DNA of 64,000 bases from Gluconobacter sp. Gdi. GTDB lineage: Bacteria > Pseudomonadota > Alphaproteobacteria > Acetobacterales > Acetobacteraceae. The notes under the pieces are model-generated. The model saw only the letters and a list, made by a program, of their open reading frames with translations. It had not been told where the DNA came from and searched no databases. This document shows positions 18,054 to 26,702 of the stretch, piece by piece. The position numbers and the translations under genes were made by a program. Location of the stretch: the NCBI RefSeq assembly GCF_014132155.1, contig NZ_BLJQ01000004.1, positions 1 through 64,000 of the forward strand, written 5' to 3'. The stretch's first letter is position 1. Each line of letters begins with the position of its first letter.

Positions 18054-19385
18054 TTGCTGTCCACACTCGACCGCTGGTTTCATATTTCCGCCCGCGGCTC
18101 CACCGTTCCGCGTGAGATCATCGCTGGCCTGACGGTTTTCGGGGCCATGGCCTATATCGTTGCTGTCAATCCAGCCATTCTCTCTACGGCGGGCCTCGAT
18201 CGCCACGACATGGTTATGACCACGATCGCAGGTGCGGTCGCTGGCACATTGCTGATGGCTCTTTGGGCGAAACTGCCCATCGCCTTAGCCCCAGCCATGA
18301 GCAGCAACGTTTTGTTCGCGCAGGTTGTCGTTCAGCAGGCCCATGTGAACCCACGGACCGCCTTTACGGTCGTGCTTTTCAGCGGCCTATGCTTCACAGC
18401 GCTTTCCCTCAGTCAGATACGCCAGCGTATTATCCGCGGGTTTCCGCCTTCAATTGTGCTAGGCATTCAAGTCGCGCTGGGTGCCTTCATCGCACGCATC
18501 GGCCTCACCACCAGTGGCATTGCTGTCCCGACCGCTCAAGGGCTGACGTTCGGTTCTCTGAGTGATCCGTCCGTTATTCTCAGCCTAGCTGGCGTGCTTC
18601 TCTGTGCCGTTCTCGTGGTTCTGAGAGTACCCGCCGGGCTTCTTCTGGCGATTCTGACACTGACTGTGGCAGGCCTGTTCATTCATACCGATAAGGGCGC
18701 AATCACGACCCTGCCCACGCATATGGTGGACTGGCCGCATTATCCCACCAATCTGTTTCTTCCTTTTGATTTTGCAGGTTTTTTCTCCCACCTCGGCCTT
18801 CTCGTTCCCATCACGCTCTACTTCCTCATCAGTGACTTCTTTGATGCGACAGCAACGATGATGAGTGTTGCCCATCGTGCAGGTCTGGATGGAACGCCCG
18901 AGAAACCGGCACTGGATCATCGTGCTTTTGCATCTGACGGCGCAGCCAGCATCATTGGGGCCAGCCTCGGGACGTGTACGGTTTCGGCCTATGTCGAAAG
19001 CCTTGCAGGTGTCGAAGCTGGAGGCCGAACCGGCCTGAGCGCACTGATCGTCGCCCTGCTTTTCGCAGCTTCCTCCATTTTCTGGCCACTGATTACCGCT
19101 ATCCCGGCCATCGCGACGGCGCCCGTTCTCGTCTTGGTCGGCCTCAATATGCTTGGCAGCCTCCACCGCGTGGCATCCAACCCGTCCGATGCTATTCCGC
19201 CCCTCACGATGCTGCTCATCGCCGGGATCACCGGAAACTTCATGCTCAGCCTGTCCTGCGGCTTGCTGCTTTATACGGGATTGGCCCTCGCATTGCGGGA
19301 CTTCAAACGCCTTACGCCAATTGTGCTCGGCCTCGATGCTGCGTTTCTTTTTTATATGGTTCTGCAAAGTCACATGGGCGGCTAA
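18054..19385 (+). CDS. NCS2/AzgA-type purine permease
   Basis: 443 residues, TTG start at 18054, about 12 membrane segments. The AzgA/PbuG-type signature is clear: REIIAGLTVFGAMAYIVAVNPAIL at 25-48, ALAPAMSSN near 79, SDFFDATATMMS and the QNP-equivalent GTCTVSAYVES. The family imports adenine, guanine or hypoxanthine with protons. No purine-metabolism gene is adjacent and no purine riboswitch was recognised upstream. Confidence 0.87.
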   Translation: MLSTLDRWFHISARGSTVPREIIAGLTVFGAMAYIVAVNPAILSTAGLDRHDMVMTTIAGAVAGTLLMALWAKLPIALAPAMSSNVLFAQVVVQQAHVNPRTAFTVVLFSGLCFTALSLSQIRQRIIRGFPPSIVLGIQVALGAFIARIGLTTSGIAVPTAQGLTFGSLSDPSVILSLAGVLLCAVLVVLRVPAGLLLAILTLTVAGLFIHTDKGAITTLPTHMVDWPHYPTNLFLPFDFAGFFSHLGLLVPITLYFLISDFFDATATMMSVAHRAGLDGTPEKPALDHRAFASDGAASIIGASLGTCTVSAYVESLAGVEAGGRTGLSALIVALLFAASSIFWPLITAIPAIATAPVLVLVGLNMLGSLHRVASNPSDAIPPLTMLLIAGITGNFMLSLSCGLLLYTGLALALRDFKRLTPIVLGLDAAFLFYMVLQSHMGG

Positions 19386-19405
19386 CAAACTTTGACCGCT
19401 CAGTT

Positions 19406-19420
19406 TTAAGCCTTTCTTAA
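19406..19420 (+). promoter_or_regulatory. TTAA-N7-TTAA element (CtrA-like half-sites)
   Basis: TTAAGCCTTTCTTAA has two TTAA half-sites with exact 7-base spacing, the architecture of CtrA boxes. The TTAACCAT core is absent. It lies directly before the hairpin that abuts the glycosyltransferase start. Tentative. Confidence 0.3.
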
Positions 19421-19444
19421 GGGGAGATAGAACACTATCTCCCC
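19421..19444 (+). promoter_or_regulatory. Perfect 10-bp hairpin touching a start codon
   Basis: GGGGAGATAG at 19421-19430 and CTATCTCCCC at 19435-19444 are exact reverse complements with an AACA loop. The next base is the A of the ATG at 19445. The only Shine-Dalgarno-like sequence is in the 5' arm, so ribosome access would be blocked when the hairpin is folded. No U-run follows on either strand, so it is not a standard terminator. Confidence 0.6.
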
Positions 19445-20212
19445 ATGAACGCAGCCCCACACGTCTTCATTGCGACACCCTGCTTTGGTGGAACAGTCAC
19501 CCAAGCATACATGCAGTCCATTATTAGCTGCATGAGTGAAGCACCTTCTCACAATATTCGCCTGACGCTTTCGACACTAGGAAGCGACGCCTTGATTACA
19601 CGGGCACGCAATACGCTTCTTCACCAGTTCATAACCCAAACCGATGCCACACACCTGTTATTTGCAGACAGTGACATTGGTTTTTCGTTTGCAGATATTC
19701 AAGCACTTCTAAACGCCGACAAGCCGGTTATCGGCGGAGCCTACCCGCTCAAATCTCACTACTGGGACCATAATACCCAGCGGTTCATGGGCAAAGGCGA
19801 ACCCCCGGAGAGCGCCAGCCTACGCTATGTTGGCGACTGCTCTGCGCTGTATGACACTTCACCGCCAGCCGAAATTGCTTCCGTTTCTTACATCGGAACT
19901 GGCTTCATGCTGCTGACACGCGCCACAATCAGCCAGATGATGAGCGCCTATCCTGAGACCGAATACGAGCGCATCGATGCTCAACAAAGTGGCCATCTCA
20001 CCGATCATTCGGTCCCACAGAAGCCTTTTGCCTTGTTTGACTGCATGATTGACCCGGAGACGAGGACATATCTTTCCGAAGACTTCGCGTTTTGTCGTCG
20101 ATGGCTCAAAATCGGCGGAAGCGTCTGGCTTCATCGGGGACTGCGCCTGTCCCATACTGGTCCTGCGACGTTCCAGGGCAATCCCCAAAACAGGCTTTTC
20201 GCGCTTCGTTAA
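19445..20212 (+). CDS. Putative glycosyltransferase
   Basis: 255 residues. N-terminal VFIATPCFGGTVTQAYMQS, then a DxD-type motif in LLFADSDIGFS (about 75-85), followed by KPVIGGAYPLK and TGFMLLTRATI. This is the layout of GT-A fold enzymes of the Anp1-like/GT2 type. A conserved SEDFAFCRRW near the end matches the late acidic motif of such enzymes. The start is chosen because the next in-frame ATG would remove the first beta-strand. It is preceded immediately by a perfect hairpin. Confidence 0.75.
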   Translation: MNAAPHVFIATPCFGGTVTQAYMQSIISCMSEAPSHNIRLTLSTLGSDALITRARNTLLHQFITQTDATHLLFADSDIGFSFADIQALLNADKPVIGGAYPLKSHYWDHNTQRFMGKGEPPESASLRYVGDCSALYDTSPPAEIASVSYIGTGFMLLTRATISQMMSAYPETEYERIDAQQSGHLTDHSVPQKPFALFDCMIDPETRTYLSEDFAFCRRWLKIGGSVWLHRGLRLSHTGPATFQGNPQNRLFALR

Positions 20213-20296
20213 ATACCCATAAAAATCAGATTAAATAATTGGCATATTCAGCTACGCCACTATTCGGTCATAATATACCGATCTAAGGTAAACCTG

Positions 20297-20335
20297 CGAT
20301 GTCGGGAGCGTGATGCATACAGGTCCCCGGCATCG
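20297..20335. terminator. Possible shared hairpin between convergent genes
   Basis: CGATGTCGGG (20297-20306) and CCCGGCATCG (20326-20335) form a 10-bp stem with one wobble and a 19-base loop, between the convergent glycosyltransferase and lysozyme-like genes. No clear U-run on either strand, so termination is only a suggestion. Confidence 0.3.
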
Positions 20336-20343
20336 CTCTCGCT

Positions 20344-20823
20344 TTAAGCCTGAACAGCTCTCCTGAAATAATCGACATTGGCCATAGGGTCTGCCGCGCC
20401 GAGCGGGGTGTTGTAATGCACCTTGTGATACCGGCTTAAGGCAAACGGATCCTGTGCAGCAGGCAGGGCTTCCCGAACACGGTAAAACCGGATTCGCGCC
20501 ATCGCACAGGCATATCGTAAATTACTGACCATCTGCGCAGTGCGTGGCAGATCATGAGCCAGCATGTTTTCCAGAATGACAGCATATGGCTGCCCAACCG
20601 GGAAACGTAGAAAGTTAGCCCAACAATCGTCGTGGGTTGCAGGTTCCATTTGCCACAGCCCCAGCGCTGGCCCTCCCCCAATCTGCTTTACGTAGGCTCC
20701 TCTGCTCTCAGCCAGTGCCGTGCCCGTCAGGAGATTAACAGCCGCTCTCCCGCCAAGTCCCAGTGCGGCAAGAGTTGGCTCCACCACCAGATGCTTGAGT
20801 TGTCCGACATCAAGACCTTCCAT
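20344..20823 (-). CDS. Phage-like lytic transglycosylase/lysozyme-like protein
   Basis: 159 residues from ATG 20823. The middle resembles SLT-type muramidases: a candidate catalytic Glu in TALAESRGAY and a GPALGLWQMEPATHDD segment that parallels the GLMQIMPAT motif. Sequences of this kind are found in phage and prophage peptidoglycan hydrolases of acetic acid bacteria. No signal peptide is visible. The upstream coiled-coil membrane gene overlaps its region (its stop is at 20835) and is a plausible holin partner. Confidence 0.7.
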   Translation of the reverse strand: MEGLDVGQLKHLVVEPTLAALGLGGRAAVNLLTGTALAESRGAYVKQIGGGPALGLWQMEPATHDDCWANFLRFPVGQPYAVILENMLAHDLPRTAQMVSNLRYACAMARIRFYRVREALPAAQDPFALSRYHKVHYNTPLGAADPMANVDYFRRAVQA

Positions 20824-20834
20824 GACTCGTCCCC

Positions 20835-21179
20835 TCAACGCGTGCTGAGAGACAGAGCGAAATGCACCATCCCAGTTCCGAGGATGGATGTTGCCAGCGT
20901 CACTATCGCCGTCAGAACAGCCCGACCACCGATCAGACGGTCCAGCTTTCCATTCACAATCCTGTTACCATTATCGACTTTGGTCTCCAGGGATTTCATC
21001 TGATCCCGCAGAGAACTGATTTCCTGCCGCATCTCCGTACGCAGTTGTTCGTACCGATCTGACAACCCCCCAGCGACTGTTTCCAGTCGAAGAACACGGT
21101 CTTCCAAAATACGGATCGTGTAAGCCCGATGCTCATTTCCCTCGGAAGACGGCGACCTTTCAGAGATCTGTTTTTCCAT
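20835..21179 (-). CDS. Small coiled-coil protein with C-terminal membrane segment (holin-like)
   Basis: 114 residues from ATG 21179, which has GAGGA upstream. Residues 20-85 are a long coiled coil (ILEDRVLRLETVAGG, MRQEISSLRDQMKSLETKV). One hydrophobic segment lies at 88-108 (AVLTAIVTLATSILGTGMVHF). The layout matches small phage-encoded membrane proteins next to endolysins. A holin or spanin-like role is inference from the neighbour. Confidence 0.7.
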   Translation of the reverse strand: MEKQISERSPSSEGNEHRAYTIRILEDRVLRLETVAGGLSDRYEQLRTEMRQEISSLRDQMKSLETKVDNGNRIVNGKLDRLIGGRAVLTAIVTLATSILGTGMVHFALSLSTR

Positions 21180-21194
21180 GTGTTCCTCAAAAAC

Positions 21195-21220
21195 AAAAAA
21201 AGCGCCCCGAAGGACGCTTT
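21195..21220 (-). terminator. Intrinsic terminator in the leader of the holin-like gene
   Basis: On the minus strand AAAGCGTCC and GGGCGCTTT pair around a stable TTCG tetraloop (one U-G wobble), followed by seven T. It lies between a good promoter and the start codon at 21179, so most transcripts should stop before the gene. There is no minus-strand gene upstream for it to terminate. Confidence 0.75.
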
Positions 21221-21236
21221 GTGGCATTGAGCCACA

Positions 21237-21265
21237 GTTATAGAAAAACCACGCTATTTCGGCAA
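21237..21265 (-). promoter_or_regulatory. Sigma-70 promoter of the holin-like gene
   Basis: On the minus strand TTGCCG (21265-21260) and TATAAC (21242-21237) are separated by exactly 17 bases, close to the -35/-10 consensus. A transcript would start near 21230 and run at once into the terminator hairpin at 21195-21220. Confidence 0.55.
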
Positions 21266-21316
21266 TGGAAAATCCGTTACTTGGCCCACGGCACGGCGCA
21301 GGGCATAACAGATGTC

Positions 21317-21571
21317 ATGACGATACCTCCGACGGAGACCCTGCTGGACCTGCGCGGTCTTGCCTGCCCCATGCCCGTTCTCAAGGCGAACCGCGCCCTG
21401 CGTGACATGGCGCCCGGAACACGCCTCCGTATTCTGGCGACGGATCGCGCTTCAGTGGCGGATTTCCAGTCTTATTGCCGCGAAACAGGCCATGCGATGG
21501 TGGCATTCACGGAGAGCGCTGGCGTTCTTTCATTTGTCATCCGCAGGCGTGCAGAAACGCAACCCTCCTGA
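21317..21571 (+). CDS. TusA/SirA-family sulfur carrier protein
   Basis: 84 residues from ATG 21317, selected over upstream in-frame codons because it leaves the usual short N-terminus. The family motif LRGLACPMPVLKANRAL contains the sulfur-binding cysteine of the CPxP motif. TusA-like proteins carry persulfide sulfur for tRNA thiolation and cofactor synthesis. It lies about 100 bases upstream of xseB on the same strand. Confidence 0.85.
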   Translation: MTIPPTETLLDLRGLACPMPVLKANRALRDMAPGTRLRILATDRASVADFQSYCRETGHAMVAFTESAGVLSFVIRRRAETQPS

Positions 21572-21669
21572 GGAAACTCCCCCGTTCCCAAGCACAGGGC
21601 TGGCAAAACCTGTCATCTGGCTGTAATCCCTCGCTACCTTGTTTCCCAAAGCGTGTCTTGAGGCTTTCC

Positions 21670-21921
21670 ATGCCCGAACCCATTGATGCCATGTCTTTCG
21701 AAGATGCCCTCTCCGAGCTGGAGCGGATCGTCCGTGGCCTTGAAGGCGGACAGATGAAGCTTGAAGACGCCATTTCTGCCTATGAACGCGGTGCAGCCCT
21801 ACGCAAGCACTGCGATGCAAAGCTGGGAGAGGCCGAGATGCGTGTGCGCGCCATTGTCCAGAACGATGACGGCAGCACAGGCACAGAGCCTCTTGCCGAT
21901 ACCGGAGAGACCGGCCGATGA
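21670..21921 (+). CDS. xseB: Exodeoxyribonuclease VII small subunit
   Basis: 83 residues. The short helical XseB signature is evident: SFEDALSELERIVRGLEGG and LEDAISAYERGAALRKHC. It binds XseA in the single-strand DNA exonuclease VII complex; xseA is not in this window. The last four bases overlap the ispA start (ATGA), as in many alphaproteobacterial xseB-ispA-dxs operons. Confidence 0.93.
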   Translation: MPEPIDAMSFEDALSELERIVRGLEGGQMKLEDAISAYERGAALRKHCDAKLGEAEMRVRAIVQNDDGSTGTEPLADTGETGR

Positions 21922-22820
21922 GTGCCACCACGTCCACCTCCCTCAAGGAGGCTCTCGCCCACGCCTGCACGGACATCGAAGCAACAATCGACGCCCTGCT
22001 CCCGATGGTGCCGGGTGACGAATCCATTCTTCTTGAAGCCATGCGCTACGCTGCCCTCGGTGGCGGAAAGCGTCTTCGTGGCTTTCTGGCCGTAGAAGTT
22101 GCGTCTCTATTTGGTGCAGACCGCAGGGCTGCGCTGCGCGTTGCGGCGTCAGTCGAACTACTTCACGCATATTCTCTTGTGCATGATGATCTCCCGTCCA
22201 TGGATGACGATGATCTCCGCCGTGGGCGTCCCTCTACGCACCGTCAGTTTGACGAAGCCATTGCCATTCTTGCCGGCGACGCTCTTCAGACGCGTGCTTT
22301 CGAGATCCTTCTTGAGGATGAAACGTCTTCCGACGCCACCATCCGCTCCAACCTTGCGCTCGCCCTGGCTCGTGCCTCAGGCGCAGCGGGAATGGTTGGT
22401 GGCCAGGTCATCGATATCCGTGGAGAAGGCCGTGCCCTTCCTCTGGATGAAGTCCGCCGTCTTCACGCCCTGAAAACAGGAGCCCTGATCCGCTATGCAG
22501 CCGAATCAGGAGCAATTCTGGCGGGTGTGACCGATGATCGACGGGACGCCATTGTCTCGTACGGCCAGAATCTTGGAACAGCCTTTCAGGTTGCGGACGA
22601 CGTTCTAGACACGACCGCAAGCGCCGAGGAACTCGGCAAAACTGCTGGCAAGGATGAAGCCAGCGGCAAATCAACCTATGTCTCCCTGCTTGGCATTGAC
22701 GGAGCCCGCGCCGAGGCCCGCCGCCTGAGCGATCAGGCCCGGGAGGCCCTTTCATCTTTCGGCGCACAGGCCGCAGCCCTCAGGGCCCTTGCAGACTACG
22801 TCGTCGAGCGCAGGAACTGA
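21918..22820 (+). CDS. ispA: Farnesyl/geranyl diphosphate synthase
   Basis: 300 residues. Both Asp-rich motifs are present: the first, [14 protein letters not shown] (about 92-105), and the second, DDVLDTTA (about 228). It condenses IPP with DMAPP/GPP to make farnesyl diphosphate for ubiquinone, undecaprenyl phosphate and hopanoids. It overlaps xseB by four bases and is followed by dxs within 5 bases, so precursor supply and chain elongation are co-expressed. Confidence 0.95.
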   Translation: MSATTSTSLKEALAHACTDIEATIDALLPMVPGDESILLEAMRYAALGGGKRLRGFLAVEVASLFGADRRAALRVAASVELLHAYSLVHDDLPSMDDDDLRRGRPSTHRQFDEAIAILAGDALQTRAFEILLEDETSSDATIRSNLALALARASGAAGMVGGQVIDIRGEGRALPLDEVRRLHALKTGALIRYAAESGAILAGVTDDRRDAIVSYGQNLGTAFQVADDVLDTTASAEELGKTAGKDEASGKSTYVSLLGIDGARAEARRLSDQAREALSSFGAQAAALRALADYVVERRN

Positions 22821-22824
22821 TTTC

Positions 22825-24807
22825 ATGAGCAACCCGTCTTCCACGATTCCCACATACGGTCGCTATCCGGTTCTGGACCGCGTGACCCTGCCGTCAGATA
22901 TGCGGAATCTTTCCGTCGATCAGCTCAAGCAGCTTGCCGACGAACTGCGCTCCGAAACGGTTGACGCCGTTTCCACCACTGGCGGCCACCTTGGCGCCTC
23001 TCTTGGTGTCGTCGAACTGACCGTTGCGCTACACGCCGTATTCAATACGCCGGATGACCGTATCATCTGGGATGTTGGCCATCAGGCTTACCCACACAAG
23101 ATCCTGACAGGCCGTCGTGATCGGATCCGCACCCTGCGTCAGCCGGAAGGCCTGTCCGGCTTCACCCGTCGCGCGGAAAGCGAATACGACCCGTTCGGTG
23201 CCGCTCATTCGTCCACGTCCATTTCTGCCGGTCTTGGTATGGCCGTCGCCCATCACCTGCGTGCGGAAGAAGATCCGAGCTACCATGAGCGCAACGTGAT
23301 TGCGGTCATTGGTGACGGCTCCATTTCCGCTGGCATGGCCTACGAAGCCATGAACAACGCCGCTGTTGCAGGTCCGGGCGCGAACCGCCTGATCGTGGTG
23401 CTGAACGACAATGAAATGTCGATTGCACCACCAGTTGGTTCGATGTCGAACTACCTGTCCCGCCTGATGTCTTCGCGCCAGTTCTTCGGTCTGCGTGACT
23501 TGGCTGGCAAGGTTGCCAAGCGCCTGCCCGGCAAGATCGAGCGGACGGCCAAGCGCGCTGAAGAATATGCCCGTGGCATGATCACAGGCGGCACGCTGTT
23601 TGAAGAGCTCGGTTTCTACTATGTCGGCCCCGTTGACGGCCATGACATGAACCAGCTTGTCCCCATCCTGCGCAACCTGCGCGATGCGGACGATCAAGGC
23701 CCGATCCTGCTCCACATCATCACGGAAAAAGGCCGCGGTTATAAGCCTGCCGAGGCTGCTGGCGACAAATATCACGCTGTCAGCAAATTCAATGTCGTGA
23801 CAGGCGAGCAGAAGAAGGCTCCGGCTGGACCGCCGAGCTACACGTCGATTTTCAGCCGCGAACTCCTGCGTCGCGCGAAAACAGACGACAAGCTCGTAAC
23901 CATCACTGCAGCAATGCCTTCCGGTACAGGTCTTACAGCTTTCGCCAAAGCCTATCCGGACCGCTTCTTTGACGTCGGCATTGCCGAACAGCACGCCGTC
24001 ACCTTTGCGGCAGGCATTGCGTCCGAAGGCCTGCGTCCGTTCTGCGCAATTTACTCGACGTTCCTTCAGCGCGCCTATGATCAGGTCGTGCACGACGTGG
24101 CGCTTCAGAACCTTCCAGTCCGCTTCGCCATCGACCGCGCTGGTCTGGTCGGTGCCGATGGCGCGACGCATGCCGGGTCTTTCGACCTGAACTATCTGTG
24201 CTGTCTGCCAAACATGGTCGTGATGGCACCGTCAGACGAAATCGAGCTGCTGCATGCTACGGCAACGGCTTGCGAATACGACGCTGGCCCGATTGCTTTC
24301 CGTTACCCCCGTGGCAGCGGCATCGGCCTCGACCTTCCGGAAAAGGGCGAAGTGCAGGAAATCGGCAAGGGCCGCATCGTTCGCGAAGCGCGTCAGGCAC
24401 CTGGCGCCCGCGCAGGTGTCGCCATTCTGTCGCTCGGTACGCGTTTGCACGAATCTCTGCGCGCAGCGGACCAGCTGGCCGCTCAGGGCGTTCCGGTCAC
24501 GGTAGCAGATGCCCGCTTCGCCAAACCGATCGACACGAAGCTCGTTGATGATCTGGTCAGCCAGCATGAAGTCCTCATCACCCTTGAAGAAGGTGCGATT
24601 GGCGGCTTCAGCAGCCTTGTTGTGCAGTACCTTGCAGAAACCGGTCTGCTGGATACGGTGAAATTCCGTCCGCTGGCTCTTCCAGACAGGTACATCGATC
24701 ACAATGCCCCTGACGTTCAGTATGACGAAGCTGGCCTGACAGCTCCGCATATCGTGCGCACGGCAGCAGCCGCACTGGGCGTCGAAGTCGTCCAGCAGTC
24801 TGCCTGA
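22825..24807 (+). CDS. dxs: 1-deoxy-D-xylulose-5-phosphate synthase
   Basis: 660 residues from ATG 22825, the normal length. Thiamine-diphosphate-dependent first step of the MEP isoprenoid pathway. The TPP site is seen in [19 protein letters not shown] with the later LNDNEMSI. The pyrimidine-domain block [17 protein letters not shown] carries the catalytic Glu. It is flanked by ispA and tlyA, each within a few bases, giving a tight operon. Confidence 0.97.
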   Translation: MSNPSSTIPTYGRYPVLDRVTLPSDMRNLSVDQLKQLADELRSETVDAVSTTGGHLGASLGVVELTVALHAVFNTPDDRIIWDVGHQAYPHKILTGRRDRIRTLRQPEGLSGFTRRAESEYDPFGAAHSSTSISAGLGMAVAHHLRAEEDPSYHERNVIAVIGDGSISAGMAYEAMNNAAVAGPGANRLIVVLNDNEMSIAPPVGSMSNYLSRLMSSRQFFGLRDLAGKVAKRLPGKIERTAKRAEEYARGMITGGTLFEELGFYYVGPVDGHDMNQLVPILRNLRDADDQGPILLHIITEKGRGYKPAEAAGDKYHAVSKFNVVTGEQKKAPAGPPSYTSIFSRELLRRAKTDDKLVTITAAMPSGTGLTAFAKAYPDRFFDVGIAEQHAVTFAAGIASEGLRPFCAIYSTFLQRAYDQVVHDVALQNLPVRFAIDRAGLVGADGATHAGSFDLNYLCCLPNMVVMAPSDEIELLHATATACEYDAGPIAFRYPRGSGIGLDLPEKGEVQEIGKGRIVREARQAPGARAGVAILSLGTRLHESLRAADQLAAQGVPVTVADARFAKPIDTKLVDDLVSQHEVLITLEEGAIGGFSSLVVQYLAETGLLDTVKFRPLALPDRYIDHNAPDVQYDEAGLTAPHIVRTAAAALGVEVVQQSA

Positions 24808-24810
24808 GAC

Positions 24811-25575
24811 ATGGCCAAACGCCGCGCAGACCAGCTCCTCGTTGATCGGGGGCTGGTTGACAGCCGAACTCGTGCCCAGTCCCTCATTATGGCAGGTCTT
24901 GCCTATACGGGGGATCGGCGCATCGCCAAGGCTGGAGACCAGCTTCCAGAGGATGCCCCCCTGTCCCTCAAAGGACAGGATCATCCCTGGGTGTCTCGCG
25001 GCGGCCTAAAACTCATTCACGGCATTGAGCATTTCGGGCTAGACCCCAAAGGCCGTATTGCCATCGATGTCGGTGCCTCAACGGGCGGATTTACGGATGT
25101 CCTTCTCACGCACGGCGCGACGAAAGTTTATGCCGTTGATGTCGGGCACGGTCAGCTGGCTTGGAAAATCCGCTCTGATGAACGCGTCGTCGTCATGGAA
25201 AAGACGAACGCGCGCGCTCTGACAGCGGAACAGATTCCTGAACGCGCAGGCATCGTCGTTTGCGACGCCAGCTTTATCAGCCTTAAAACCGTGCTGGCCG
25301 CCGCGCTTAAGCTAACATCCCCGGATGCCTGGGCAATCGCTCTGATCAAGCCGCAATTTGAAGCCGGGCGAAACGAAGTCGGCGCAAAGGGCGTGGTACG
25401 GGACCCCGCCGTTCACGAACGTGTCTGTGCCGAAATCCGTGACTGGCTCTCGGCCACTCCAGGGTGGGAAGTTCTGGGAGTCGAAGCCAGCCCCATTACT
25501 GGCCCCGAAGGCAATCGGGAGTTTCTCATTGCCGCTCGTCGCAATGGCCCGCTGGAAGATCCAGACCTCGCCTAA
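24811..25575 (+). CDS. tlyA: TlyA-family rRNA 2'-O-methyltransferase
   Basis: 254 residues. An N-terminal S4 RNA-binding domain (RADQLLVDRGLVDSRTRAQSLIMAG, about 4-28) is followed by an FtsJ-like SAM methyltransferase fold with DVGASTGGFTDVLL near 90. TlyA proteins methylate 16S/23S rRNA ribose; older annotations call them hemolysin A. It begins three bases after dxs. Its 3' end overlaps the convergent tetR gene by 50 bases. Confidence 0.9.
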   Translation: MAKRRADQLLVDRGLVDSRTRAQSLIMAGLAYTGDRRIAKAGDQLPEDAPLSLKGQDHPWVSRGGLKLIHGIEHFGLDPKGRIAIDVGASTGGFTDVLLTHGATKVYAVDVGHGQLAWKIRSDERVVVMEKTNARALTAEQIPERAGIVVCDASFISLKTVLAAALKLTSPDAWAIALIKPQFEAGRNEVGAKGVVRDPAVHERVCAEIRDWLSATPGWEVLGVEASPITGPEGNREFLIAARRNGPLEDPDLA

Positions 25576-26110
25576 ACGTTTCAAGGCGACGTTTGAAAAC
25601 ACCTGCGTCGCCTCGAGCATGGGCCAACACTAATGCTCCCTGAATGCCACTAACGATTTCCTCAGACAGATCAACAGCGTCGCTTGTCGAACGCCCCAGC
25701 CGCTGGAGCGCCTGAGACAGACTTTCCTGCCAGCGCAGAAAATAGTTTCTAATCTGCATAGCAAACGATGTGTCTACGCTCAGGGCCAGCAACCCCATCA
25801 GACAGATTCTCTGGCCTGACCTAAAGTACTGCTCAGTACCTTCGAACATCGCTGTCAGGCCGACCTTGGGGTCTTCTTCCGTTTCCAGAGGACTAAAAAT
25901 TTCAGCATCGAACCACTGCTGGATATGCTCCAGGACTTCAGCAGCCATCTGCTTCTTCCCTTCCGGAAAGAAATTGTAGAGGCTGCCTTTTCCCAGCCCA
26001 GTCGCAGCTGTGAAGCGACTGAGAGACGCCCCTTCGTACCCATACTGACGAAATACCTCAGCGATATTTTGCAAGATAGCAGTACGGCTACGGCCGCCTG
26101 ATCCCGTCAT
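25526..26110 (-). CDS. TetR-family transcriptional regulator
   Basis: 194 residues. The N-terminal helix-turn-helix (about 8-55) reads [47 protein letters not shown], a standard TetR domain. The rest is the variable ligand-binding part. It is co-transcribed with and downstream of the DUF1348 gene (4-base overlap), and a perfect palindrome lies upstream of that pair, so it probably represses its own operon. The ligand is unknown. Confidence 0.88.
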   Translation of the reverse strand: MTGSGGRSRTAILQNIAEVFRQYGYEGASLSRFTAATGLGKGSLYNFFPEGKKQMAAEVLEHIQQWFDAEIFSPLETEEDPKVGLTAMFEGTEQYFRSGQRICLMGLLALSVDTSFAMQIRNYFLRWQESLSQALQRLGRSTSDAVDLSEEIVSGIQGALVLAHARGDAGVFKRRLETFRRGLDLPAGHCDERQ

Positions 26111-26574
26111 AGCCCCAAATCACTCAATCCAGGATGTCCCTCAGGTCGAACCTTGCCTTCCCAGTGGAACAGGCGTTGAGCGTCCTTGATTGGCACATCA
26201 TTGATGCTGGCATGCCGCTCTGCCATGAGGCCTGCCTCGTCAAAACCCCAGTTTTCATTCCCGTGCGATCGACACCACTGGCCCTGCCCATCTCGCCACT
26301 CATAAACAAAGCGGACGGCGATCCGGTTCTCGTGAAATGCCCAAAGCTCCTTAATCAGCCGATACTCACGCTCTCTCTCCCATTTTCTCGTCAGGAATTC
26401 CTTAATTTCAGACCGCCCGTGAACAAACTGATCCCGGTTGCGCCAACGACTGTCGGCCGTATAGGCCAGCGCAACCGTCTCCGGATCTTGACGGTTCCAG
26501 GCATCTTCAGCCGCTCGAACTTTCTGAATAGCGGTGTCCCGCGTGAATGGGGGCACAGGCGGACGCGTTTGCAT
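26107..26574 (-). CDS. DUF1348/NTF2-like protein
   Basis: 155 residues, of the DUF1348 family with an NTF2-like cone fold. The family blocks are [33 protein letters not shown] and [14 protein letters not shown]. No enzyme activity is firmly assigned to the family. It sits upstream of and overlaps the tetR gene, so the pair is probably a substrate-induced unit. Confidence 0.85.
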   Translation of the reverse strand: MQTRPPVPPFTRDTAIQKVRAAEDAWNRQDPETVALAYTADSRWRNRDQFVHGRSEIKEFLTRKWEREREYRLIKELWAFHENRIAVRFVYEWRDGQGQWCRSHGNENWGFDEAGLMAERHASINDVPIKDAQRLFHWEGKVRPEGHPGLSDLGL

Positions 26575-26608
26575 GTCGTACCTTTCAGAACCATAGAAGA
26601 AACCATAT

Positions 26609-26628
26609 TTTGTACTGAACGGTACAAA
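26609..26628. promoter_or_regulatory. Palindromic operator, probable TetR-family binding site
   Basis: TTTGTAC at 26609-26615 and GTACAAA at 26622-26628 are exact reverse complements with a 6-base spacer. It lies 35 bases upstream of the DUF1348-tetR unit and 75 upstream of rlmN on the other strand. Location and size fit an autoregulatory TetR operator. Confidence 0.6.
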
Positions 26629-26702
26629 GAGTCCAATCTTTCTTGCCCCACCTCACTTTCCCTTGGAAATCTGCGCCCTCCCCGTGCTATGGCTCCGCCG
26701 CC

